Assembly: GCF_963675165.1 (NCBI RefSeq)
Contig: NC_087382.1
Span: forward strand, 2,750,463 to 2,814,462
Length of the DNA stretch: 64,000 nt
Direction of reading: 5' to 3'
Origin: Halichondria panicea
Lineage: Eukaryota > Porifera > Demospongiae > Suberitida > Halichondriidae
Shown here: in pieces, positions 1 through 14,358 of the stretch
Position numbering within the stretch: the stretch's first letter is position 1
Layout of the letters: each line of letters opens with the position of its first letter
Position numbers and translations under genes: made by a program
The notes under the pieces: generated by a model
What the model was told of the DNA's origin: nothing
Database searches by the model: none
The model's input: only the letters and a program-made list of their open reading frames with translations

Positions 1-98
1 TAGAATCTTGGTCTGCATGTATATAATGTATAGTATAAAGTTGCTACATGATATAACAGCCACTCAACACACACACTTGACTGACGCTAACCGCTTAC

Positions 99-566
99 CC
101 ATGACAGTGATGGCGGCCCTAGCCCCTCTCTCTTCATCCTTGATCCTCCTGGCTACATCAAGAGCTTTGATTTTCTCGACTCGACTAGCTTCACGTCCAT
201 TCCACACGTAGATAGTGAGACCCAGGTCCAGGATAAACACATCACCACAGTTCATTGCATCCCAGGCAAGGCGTACTTGCATAGTACGAATATTGCGGCG
301 ACCTTTGACCTGGAGAAGGCGTGGCTCGTATTTGTCCTTCTCAACCTTTTTGAACCCAGTCTCAACTCCGCCAGGAAGGTACCTAAAGGGGGAGGGGCAG
401 ATAACAATAATAATAGCCATAATAACAGAATAATTATTACAATGGAAAGTGCACACACACAGTAGACACCCTCACCTGATTATATGCAATAATAACAGTT
501 CACTAAAGAGCATTGTTAGTTGGACACAATGTACTGATACTATAAAACTACGAGTACAGCCACTGA

Positions 567-614
<48 letters not shown>

Positions 615-623
615 CACACACAC

Positions 624-674
<51 letters not shown>

Positions 675-1792
675 GAGAGACAAGGCAGTGCATGCTAATA
701 GGTCACAATACTATACAGGTGAGGTGTAGTCTGGGGAAACCTCTGAGAAACCACACAAGGAACTAACTAACCAAATGTTTGCATATACTACTGGTATTAA
801 TGAGCCAAGACAGTTTCAATAGAAGCCAGTTGCAATGCTATCATGCATCCACAGCTAGTACAGTACTGCAATACTTATAGCCACAGCTATAGTGCAGTAT
901 ACTGCAATGCTATACTATAGCCATGCAGAGCTATAGTGTCCACTCACTCAATGCCACTAGGGAAGTAGGTGAGGAACTGAGCACTCTCATGTTCCTGTAC
1001 CTCCCTGTGTTGCACAGGAGACCCTCCAAGATGGTCATCCAACTCCACAGTCTTGAAGGCAGCCACTCCAGCCTCATCCTTAGTAGTCTCTGCACCTAAC
1101 CAGAAGTGAATGTTCCACTCCCAACCAAATGACTTTCTCTTGGTCTGTATAAGGATTGAAAGAAGGGGAGCAAATCAAATAATATTATAGCAGAAGAATT
1201 ATATTTCAATGGAAAGTGCACACACACATTGAAGCAGCTATTGAAGAATTATTGCTATTGATTCATATTGAGAAAGTGAATGCCAACTGCTGTTAACACA
1301 CTCTGACAAAATAAACACACAATAGATGTGTTTTCCCCATGCACACAATAATTTTATGCCATCCCTTAGCTGCTATAGCTGTGAATAACGGATGAGTGGC
1401 ATGCTATTGCATTGTGAATAACCCCACCTCCTGTCAACAGACTAGTGAATGCTATCAGTGGAGAGGGGGGGTGGAACAACCTGAACTAGCTATATAGGGG
1501 CTGGGGGCCATGGTACAGATAAAAGCAGTGTACTCACATCTAGACAGATGTAGGAGTCTCCAACATGGAACTTGCCATAGAACTTTCTCTCCAGTGGAAC
1601 CACCGTCATTTTCTGTGGATGTGTGTGCAAGAGTATGTGTGGGTGAGTGGTGAGTGGTGACTGTAGCATCTATAATTATATTGAGGCATTCTAGATCACA
1701 GCATTCTACAAGCTATAGGGTTGTACCTCAATTCTCCATATCTCCAGGCCAATCTGTTTGCCAGCTCCCTTGAATGCAGGATCCACAGCCAT
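99..1792 (-). CDS. Gelsolin/severin/villin-family actin-binding protein (N-terminal part, cut by window edge)
   Basis: Four coding exons, transcribed right to left: 1727-1792, 1538-1612, 948-1144 and 99-382. All have GT-AG boundaries and phases agree. The gene continues past the left edge. The protein starts [20 protein letters not shown] and holds gelsolin repeat 1 with its family signatures: [26 protein letters not shown], then [18 protein letters not shown] (an actin-contact helix region in gelsolins) and [10 protein letters not shown]. The last exon has [11 protein letters not shown] followed by [17 protein letters not shown], the repeat 1 end segment. Gelsolins sever and cap actin filaments in a Ca2+-dependent way; this role is inferred from the family. 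Severin, gelsolin and villin cannot be told apart without the C-terminus. No signal peptide is seen, so a cytoplasmic form is likely. Confidence 0.9.
567..673. repeat. (AC)n microsatellite in gelsolin intron
   Basis: Nearly pure CA dinucleotide tract with a few AA interruptions, in the intron between the third and fourth gelsolin exons. Long open frames across it (poly Thr-His, Cys-Val) are artefacts. Confidence 0.95.
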
Positions 1793-2181
1793 CTTATCAG
1801 TGTAGTAGTTTCAGTAACAAGTGTAGGTACTGCAAACAAGGCACACTCATGCAACCATAAATCAGATATATGCACTTACTTTGCAAGCAGCACAATCAGT
1901 CTCAGAGCAGCTAGGGAAGAGGAGGATAGTGAGATGGTTAGCACCTTATGTAGAGCAGGCACGCCCATCTTTTTGTTGCAGACTGATTGGTCGACGCAAT
2001 AAAACGTCATATTTAAAGTATTTTATCCAACACAATGAAATACCACAAATACAAGTAGTATTAATGTTATTGTAACGATGAAAACCGTATTAATGTTATT
2101 ATAACAATACAAAACGTATTATTATTATTGTAAAGAAACATTATTATGCCAATGTGTACATGTACATGTATAATAATCAGT
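1793..2181. other. Intergenic spacer between BBS9 3' end and gelsolin-like 5' end
   Basis: AT-rich spacer between the BBS9 stop codon and the start of the gelsolin-like gene, both on the minus strand. It must hold the gelsolin promoter and the BBS9 3' UTR. I see no coding exon or clear motif. Confidence 0.6.
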
Positions 2182-7371
<5,190 letters not shown>

Positions 7372-7560
7372 ACCAGCTAGCTAGCCAGTGAGAAGCAGAG
7401 CGACCTACTTGCACTTCAGAGTAAAGGGGCGGGGCTGTATATAGGTGTGCTCTAATTAAAAGTGAAGCCTGAAGGCAAAACATTGGTTGATGATAAAGAA
7501 GCAGAGCATCGATCATCTTAGAGAGGTACGTGAGTGTGTGTATTGTTAGCTAGTGTAAGG
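7372..7560. promoter_or_regulatory. Divergent promoter region shared by BBS9 (-) and NDUFB2-like gene (+)
   Basis: Only about 190 bp separate the BBS9 start codon from the putative NDUFB2-like start. It contains GGGGCGGGGC followed by TGTATATAGG (7424-7443), a GC-box/TATA-like pair. A likely 5' UTR donor for the plus-strand gene lies at GAGAG|GTACGT near 7525. Functional assignment is inference from the geometry. Confidence 0.5.
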
Positions 7561-7813
7561 ATGTGCACACTCTCAGAGATAGTCAGGATGCGTGTGTCGG
7601 CGATGGCTCCTCCAAAGAGGCTACACTTGTGGGGGGCAAAGATGATGGGGGCCACAATGTGGTGCTGGATATTGTGGAGGTTCAAGCACGACTGGAGGGA
7701 TGTCTTGGTGAGTAGTGAGGCCCCTAGTGTCTGTTAACCACGCCCCCTTCTCTGTGTAGGGTCATCATGATTCACTGGAACCACCGCCACTAGCTGACAC
7801 TGTCAAGAACTGA
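7561..7813 (+). CDS. NDUFB2: NADH dehydrogenase (complex I) 1 beta subunit 2-like (NDUFB2/AGGG)
   Basis: Two coding exons, 7561-7707 and 7760-7813, give 66 residues. The core MMGATMWCWILWRFKHDW, then DVLGHHDS, matches the single membrane segment and following loop of NDUFB2, where the family has GLMWFWILWRFWHD and then EVLGHF. VSAMAPPKRLHL just upstream resembles the insect form's RVPPKP segment. NDUFB2 is a small accessory subunit of the proton-pumping arm of mitochondrial complex I. The start is uncertain: ATGs also lie at 7588 and 7603, and a 5' exon may add a presequence. A poly(A) signal AATAAA lies at 7922. Lacking long flanks and overlapped by other open frames, it is easy to miss. Confidence 0.75.
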
Positions 7814-7921
7814 ACTATCGATCACTACCACCATGCACTTAGCAATCCTTTAGTGTGTGATATCTGTCTGTAATTAATGTCTGTACATTGTCTATAATTT
7901 GTTATCGTCAATTTGTTTTGC

Positions 7922-7927
7922 AATAAA
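7922..7927 (+). terminator. Poly(A) signal AATAAA of NDUFB2-like gene
   Basis: Canonical AATAAA about 110 bp past the NDUFB2-like stop. The convergent C45 hydrolase stop codon lies only about 65 bp further on. Confidence 0.6.
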
Positions 7928-7991
7928 AGGTGGGTCAGCGTACAAGTGTATACAATAAGCACAGAGATAATTGCAGTAGCTAGCTAGCTAG

Positions 7992-10900
7992 TTAGTTAGT
8001 AACTAAGTTCATTGGTGGCTTTGGATTGAACCAGTTGGTGAGGTTGAAGTTGATGTACTTTGAACAGGCAGCCGGTCTCCAGTTGACCCCACTTGACCTC
8101 TCCCAAGCAACGTACTGCACACACAAACATAGTCAGTCACACCATAGATAGAAGAGTAATGGTCAAACACACACTTTTGGGAAAAAGCGCAAGGCCTTTG
8201 CTTTTGTTCAATTAATCACACAAAGTACACTATTATTCTGTGAGCTATTGATTAGTTCCATCCAAACACAAGTTATGGGCTCCAAAAAATTGCTACTGAA
8301 TATTAGGGGGTCAGCCATAACTTTACTTCCGTTGACCAAATGTCTAAAATTTTATGATTTTCTGAAAGCTTATGAAAAGACCTTTCAAATAATGTGTTTC
8401 AATCCAAAATTAATTTTTGTCGGGGCCATAATTTGTCATTTTTCGGCCTTGGACCATGGGCTATAATATAATTATCCATGGTATCGCCAAATTGGCAAAT
8501 ATTTTTTATCTCTCAAATATGAACTTTGATGACACCATTTGAAAGGTATTTTTCTAAGCTTTCAGAAAATCAGAAAATTTTGACATTGGATCAACGGTAA
8601 CATCAAAGTTGATATTCGAGAGATAAAAGTATTTGCCAATTTGGAATTGAAACCCACTCACGGGAACGCAAAACTATTGCTAGTGAATTGAACCCACTCA
8701 CGGGAACGCAAAACTATATTTCATTATATTGAAGTTATGGCTGTTGAAAGACACCCCCCCCCCCTCTGTTTAATTAATGATTTTGGAAATCTTTCAGCTG
8801 CCATAACTTGAATTCTGTTGATCGAAAATCAAAAATTTTATGTTTTTCTGAAAGCTTAGAAAGAGACTTTTCAAATGGTACCATCAAAGTTGATATTCGA
8901 AAGTTAAAAGTATTTGCCAATTTGGCGATACCATGGATTATAGCCCATGGTCCGAGGCCGAAAAATGACAAATTAGGGCCCCAAGGAAATTATGGATTGA
9001 ATCACATTGTTTGAAAGGTAATTTTCTAAGCTTTCAGAAAATCATTAAAATTTTGACATCGGATCAACTGTACTGAAGTTATGGCTGTTGAAAGACACCC
9101 CCCCCTCCGTTTAATTAATGATTTTGGGAATCTTTCAGCTGCCATAACTTGAATTCTGTGGATCGAAAATCAAAATTATTATGTTTTTCTGAAAGCTAAG
9201 AAAGAGACTTTCAAATGGTACCATCAAAGTTGATATTCGAGAGATAAAAGTATTTGACAATTTGGAATTGAACCCACTCACGGGAACACAAAACTATTTC
9301 ATTGTACTGAAGTTATGGCTGTTGAAAGACACCCCCCCCCCCTCCGTTTAATTGATGATTTTGGGAATCTTCAGCTCCCATAACTTGAATTCTGTGGATC
9401 GAAAATCAAAAATTTTATGTTTTTTTGAAAGCTTACAAAGAGACCTTTCAAATGGTAGGTACTAAATTTATGGCAGTTGAAAGAGTCCCAAAACCATTGT
9501 GTAGCTGAACATCTTTCTGAACTCAAATTATGGCCTATCAAATCGGCAGAATTTCGGGGGAAATCCCCGCCCACTCACCATGGTTTTGTCCTGGGGCTGG
9601 AAGACTGAGCTGAGAATATTGGTGCCGTTATTGTTGTCCTGACACTGGTAGGCGTGGCTATGGCCCTTGTCACCAGCTATAGCTGTGATATTGATGACCT
9701 CCAGTGGACCCATCTAGTGCCAAAATGTAGTGAGATTGTTCTGAGCTTATGACAAATGATAATGTCAACAGAACGCATGAATTGTGCTAAATAATAAATG
9801 CAGCCTATCCTTTCAAACGGCAGGACAAAATCCTATGAGTAATCAAAATTAGCTACCAAAACAGGCTCTTTATTCACTATTATAGCATAGCTCTGCTTTA
9901 TCTTAACCTTGAGCCCATACAGACAGTAGTCACACCCACACCACACCACACCCACACCCACACCACACCTTCTTGTTAGCGTAGTATTGCAATGCGTTGT
10001 AGATGTCCATGTATCTGGTGTTGGACCAAGTGGAGGGAGACTGACTCCATTGGAAGTGTGCTCTGATCACAGGGTCATAGCCGTGGTTGGTACGCCACAG
10101 GGCCTCGTGCAGGGGGTACCCTATATGGACAGGGAGGGCACCATCCTGGGGGGTATACAGTGCATCTGATTCTCTGGGGGGGGGGGTTGAAAATGAAAAA
10201 AAACACTTTTTTCTTCATTTTTTGTTTTTACCTTGGATCGTTGTCATGGAAATACGCTGTGTAGCCGTACATTGTTTCCATGACGAGGGCGACAATAGAG
10301 TGTCCTCCATTGTTGATATAGTCTGTAGCATCTTTACCCGAGGAGATCATGTGATTAAATCCCACTGTATTATTGGTTGATTCCCAAAGCTTTCGAGCAG
10401 ACGTCATGTCAGTGGCATACTCCATAATGAACCTGTGCATGACCATCAGTAAGTACGAGTAGAAATCATAATCATTAAAGCCAGTCAGTTTTTTGTAGCT
10501 TTTAGTATTATGCAGGTATATAACAGGTAGAGTCAGTGTAGTGGAGCCAGCCAATCCCTTACCACTACCGCTAGCAAATGATGCTCTATTATGCCGCATC
10601 AAATTGTTGTATGTTTAGGTAATCGAATAACCAAAACAAGACGATGATGATCAACACTTGAACAGTGACGTACCTTAATCTGAGCACCCAGGGGAAGCCA
10701 TCCAGGCTCTCCCAGTTTTCCTCCAAGTTAGCCTCTGTTACAGTGAGGCCACTCTCACTCAACCCAGCCAGTGGGCCGTAGATCAGGACAAACCCCAGCG
10801 AGGCTGAGGGGAGTCCCCCGTCATCAGGCACTGTCACTAACACCATCTTGTGTTTGTTGATACCAGTATCTGTATTAGACATAAAATTATTATTGCTACA

Positions 10901-11936
10901 ATACTGAACATGAAAACGAAAACTCAGTAATAATTTAGCAGAAATGGCAGGTTTTAAAATATACGACGTGATTGAGAGGTTACCTTTCTTCCAGTCGAGG
11001 TTTCTGCTAGAGAATAGTTTTCCTCCCTGCGTGCGTGAGCCCCAGACCCCCAGCATAGAGCACATGAATCCACTCAGTCGCCGTGCCAACAGCGGCAGCA
11101 CATGAGGACCTCCCAGGGTGCTGCTGTTGTATTGTCCAGAGAGCAGTTTGACAATGTCCTTGCCATCAGAGGGAAGGTTGGCCAGGACATAGGCTCTAGT
11201 GATGTATTGGGCACACAAGGAACAACCGTTCTTACTGGCGCCCTCAGCTAGACCAGCCAACTCTGCCTGGTATACAGGGGGTACACTCTTAGACTGTGTG
11301 TGTGTGGGGGGGGGGGGGTGGGCAAGGGTTAGACTGTGTGTGTGTGTGGGGGGGGGGTGGGCAAAGGTTAGACTGTGTTGTGTGTGTGTATAGATTGATG
11401 CTGAAAGAACAATTGTATGGAAAGCACAATAAGTTATACAAACTTTCACTTTGCACTTAATATTAATAGAGTACAAGTACACCAACACTCACCAAGTGAT
11501 GGTTCCAGTGATAGTCCAGGATAGCCTCTAGCTCAGGTTGTAAGAACTGCATGGAGAGAGGGGCACCTCACACACACACTACACGCCCCCCACACACACA
11601 CCGTGAGCTTTCTGAGTATCCATGAGAGCATGTATTGATATGATTCCTTTATCTCGCTACTCAGCAGGTAACCGTACGCATAGCCCATGTCTGTGGTGGT
11701 GGTTGGATGAGAGCTGCAATGCATGGGTCAGCCTCACCATGTCTAGAGCCTGTTAGATGCACGAGCATTGGGGGATGGACATAGCCAGAGTCTGAGGGAA
11801 GGTCCACCACATACACAGAGGAGTTGAGATAGCTGCCAGCTTGCTTGTAGCCAGTGACATTGACTGTGCTTACATTCAGAGCACTGCAGTGAACACACAA
11901 GCACAGGAACAGCACCAACACCAGCACGCACTCCAT
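7992..11936 (-). CDS. Secreted/lysosomal C45-type (acid ceramidase/acyltransferase-like) Ntn-hydrolase
   Basis: Nine exons: 11738-11936, 11602-11690, 11493-11546, 10984-11287, 10674-10869, 10232-10432, 9969-10173, 9579-9713 and 7992-8114; 501 residues. An N-terminal hydrophobic signal peptide (MECVLVLVLFLCLCVHCSA) is followed by many N-glycosylation sites. Cys190 starts CSMLGVWG and is followed by GGKLFSSRNLDW, the pattern of C45/acid-ceramidase/choloylglycine-type Ntn hydrolases: nucleophile Cys exposed by autocleavage, then the conserved Arg-Asn-x-Asp. Later blocks, GLTVTEANLEENWESLDGFP, DDGALPVHIGYP and a C-terminal MYVAWERSSG with WRPAAC, fit the family that includes Dictyostelium dcd1A-like proteins. 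The substrate is unknown; amide-bond hydrolysis of lipids or N-acyl compounds is plausible. The last intron is 1.5 kb of interspersed repeat. Confidence 0.8.
8245..9480. repeat. Array of palindromic interspersed repeats (family P) in last intron of the C45 hydrolase
   Basis: Several complete and broken copies of the family P repeat. Diagnostic blocks: GCCATAACTTGAATTCTGT, TTTCTGAAAGCTTAGAAA, GACCTTTCAAATGG, a core with two CCATGG sites about 12 bp apart, then the inverted order of the same blocks. Nested inside are two or three direct copies of a subrepeat GAACCCACTCACGGGAACGC (8650, 8690, 9270). No coding capacity. Confidence 0.85.
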
Positions 11937-12248
11937 TAATAGTACAGTAGTCGTTTAGTTTATTGTCACATGTGCTGAGGCTCGAGGGGGTGGGGCTCGC
12001 TCGCTGGATGCAATTAGCTAAACGCGTTTGTTGTCCCTTCTAAAGACGACCCTTCCCCAAGCCAAGGGCCCAACATCATGTGTAGCTGGGCGGAGCCCGG
12101 CACCCGTTCCCAACGGGTGGCCGGGTGACACGCTTATATAGGATTTGTACTGCTGCACTGAGGAGTGCAGCCCAATCAGATTGCAGTATTGCAAGTGGTT
12201 GGTTAACACCCACTTAGCTAGGTGGGTGTGCAGCTGGGCGGAGCTGCC

Positions 12249-13680
12249 ATGAGCAAAATGGAGAAAGTTACACAAGCTGTCACAGAAGCTGCTAACGAGC
12301 TTGGAAGTAGTCACTTCTTTTCTGAGAGGCAGAGATGTCTTGCTGTATTGCCTACTGGATTTGGAAAGAGCCTTTGCTATGCTTGTTTGCCTGCAGCATT
12401 TGACAAAATATTGGAGAAGGAGAAAGGTTATTCTATTGTAGTAAGTAGTCACTCCTCTGCTGGCCATCATTCATGATCAGGTATGTAAGGCTAGATAGAA
12501 CATACATATAATTATACGTACATGGGAATATGAGCTGTTTACACGTAACTACATCATTCTAAGCTGGATGCTTTTATTCTATATATAGGTAGCCATCTAT
12601 TGTTCTAAAGGCATCTAGCACATATGTCTCGGGCGAGATGTCTGATGCAGCTACAATGGATGCGATCTTCCATGGAAAGTATCAGCTAGTATTCTTTACA
12701 CCTGAAATGATCATCAGCAAGAAGCATTGGAGAAGACTTCTGGGGGGAGATGTGTATGCTAATAGACTCAAGGCTTTGATAATCGATGAAGTTCATTGTG
12801 TGAAGAAATGGTATGTATTTGACTCATTGTTTTTTATTAACATGTGTACCAATAATATTATTGCAGGGGTGAGACTTTCAGGCAAATGCTGTTGAGAATT
12901 AGAGAAGTGCGCAGCCTCATTTCAACATCAGTTCATGTGATGGCGCTAACAGCAACAGCTACCCGAAGTGACATTTCATTCATTTCTCGTATTGTTGGCC
13001 TAAGAAACCCATTTGTCATTACGAGAGTCCCAGTAATCCCAAATTTGATTTATGCTGTTGGATTGTTCAAAAGTATACCAGAGACATTCCAAAACTTGGC
13101 CCAGAAATTGGTAATCGAGAGAAACAAGTTTCCCAAAACAATCATATATGGACGTTCTTTTGGAGTGTGTGGTGACATGTACCTCTTCTTTAAGGATTAC
13201 CTTGGAGCTGCATTCACAAATCCTGATGATGCACCTGATCTTCCTGAATTTCACCTCGTGGACATGTTTACAAGTGTCACTGATCCAGCCCATAAATCTG
13301 AAATCATTCGTTTATTTAAGGGTGATGGCAATCTTCGCATTGTTGTAGCTACTATGGCATTTGGTATGGGTGTTGATTGTCCCAACATTCGGTAAATCAT
13401 TCATGTTGGCCTGTCAGACGATATCAGTAGCTATGTACAAGAGACTGGTAGAGCAGGTCGAGATGGTAAACCATCACGTGTAACCCTTTTAAAGGCAAGA
13501 ATTTACCATCAAGTTAATAATGAGATTAAAGAATATGCTTCAAACTTCAACACTACAGATTGTAGAAGGGATAGTCTTTTCCGAAATATTGACAATTACA
13601 AACATGTTGATCTCGGTTTCAATTGCTTGTGCTGTGATATTTGTTCTAAGTCATGTTTATGTGGACAGTGTGACCTAAGA
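12249..13680 (+). pseudogene. RecQ-like DNA helicase pseudogene inside the mobile element
   Basis: Helicase motifs are in order: Walker A AVLPTGFGKSLCY, motif Ia PLLAIIHDQ, STYVSGEMSDAA, motif II ALIIDEVHCVKKW, motif III VMALTATAT, motif V VVATMAFGMGVDCPNIR, motif VI YVQETGRAGRDG, and a Cys-rich tail CCDICSKSCLCGQC. These are 3'-5' RecQ-type signatures. Likely introns lie after 12480, after 12811 and elsewhere. It is broken: a frameshift near 12440, next to a 7-base insertion (AGTCACT) between the Walker A region and PLLA, and an in-frame TAA at 13393 where the family has Gln (NIR*IIHVG). No intact protein is possible from this copy. Confidence 0.8.
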
Positions 13681-13727
13681 CTTAGTTACTTCTTTCAGCT
13701 AATTACACATTTTATTTTCATTATTAC

Positions 13728-13973
13728 CTGTGCTTCAAGAAAGCTGCTATATCTACCGAAACATTTCCTGCACATTTTGGGCAATCTGTTTTTATCACTG
13801 CCATTTACAATACTGTTAATGTCGACATCAGCACACATCTGTTCTTCCTCATTCTCCAGTAGCATTGTCCACAGGTCCAACACTTCCTTTCCAGCTGGAC
13901 CATCAAGAGCTCTCCTGTTACCAGGCCTTGATAGCTCATCCCCACATCCAAAACATTGTAGCACTTGGGCCAT
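13728..13973 (-). pseudogene. First exon of a Cys-rich (zinc-finger-like) transposon gene, remainder missing
   Basis: Open exon of 82 codons starting MAQVLQCFGCGDELSRPG and ending in a good splice donor (GCACAG|GTAATA at 13728). It holds CxxC near residue 7 and a second motif PKMCRKCFGRYSSFLEAQ, so a Cys4 zinc-binding fold is plausible. The sequence downstream of the donor is the antisense of the helicase 3' end, so no second exon is available. The plus-strand frame across this region is only its shadow. Probably a remnant of the element's second gene after internal deletion. I do not recognise the family. Confidence 0.5.
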
Positions 13974-14190
13974 TCTTGCTCTTTTAATTTAGTAGCAAAG
14001 TCATGTTGTTTTCAGTGCCAGCCAGTGTGTTGCAGTGCGGTGCATATTGCGTTTAACACCCACTTAAAATGATTATATTCATGATGCTCCAAGCAGTATT
14101 ACATAATACAAGTACAAATCGTATATAAGCGTATCCCCCGACCTCCCGTCAGGGACGGTCGGGCTCCGCCCAACTACATCATGTGCTGGG

Positions 14191-14358
14191 TGGGGCAGGG
14201 CTCGTCCACAATTAATAAAAGTGAGCTTGGAAACCTATGTAATAAAGTTGCTAGCTATTGTGCAATTGTATAGACACATAGAATAGTTTGTTCACTCCCT
14301 AGTGTTCTGAAGGACTCTACTGCAACTGAACTACCTCTGTTTCTGCTCAGAAGCAATC
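14191..14358. promoter_or_regulatory. Short 5' region of the multi-pass membrane protein gene
   Basis: About 170 bp between the right end of the mobile element and the ATG of the membrane protein. The promoter and 5' UTR must lie here or inside the element. No motif is recognised. Confidence 0.35.

Larger units (their letters stand above)
12069..14190. mobile_element. Decayed DNA-transposon-like element with inverted termini and RecQ-like helicase
   Basis: Inverted ends of about 80 bp: 12069-12151 on the left and 14111-14190 on the right (reverse complement) share GGGCGGAGCCCG, a variable hairpin stem, and GCTTATATA-GATTTGTACT. Each end carries a GC-rich hairpin (for example CCCGGC..ACCCGTT..AACGGGT..CCGGG on the left). 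Between them lie a helicase pseudogene (+) and the first exon of a zinc-finger-like gene (-). I found no transposase and no convincing target-site duplication. The superfamily is unknown. That it is mobile is inferred from the inverted ends plus the foreign gene content. Confidence 0.65.

Noticed and set aside
7561-7740. Alternative reading as DGSSKEATLVGGKDDGG or a minus-strand frame with LTISESVHIL
   Set aside because: Only the frame giving MMGATMWCWILWRFKHDW joins in phase to the next exon and matches NDUFB2.
13627-13992. 121-codon plus-strand ORF continuing from the helicase
   Set aside because: After about 13680 it is the antisense of the Cys-rich exon (13728-13973), which has an ATG, CxxC motifs and a splice donor on the minus strand.
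12069-14190. Assigning the helicase element to a named superfamily such as Helitron or Kolobok
   Set aside because: Helitrons carry a Pif1-type helicase with a Rep domain and lack inverted ends; no Rep or transposase is seen here, and no TTAA or other target duplication is convincing.
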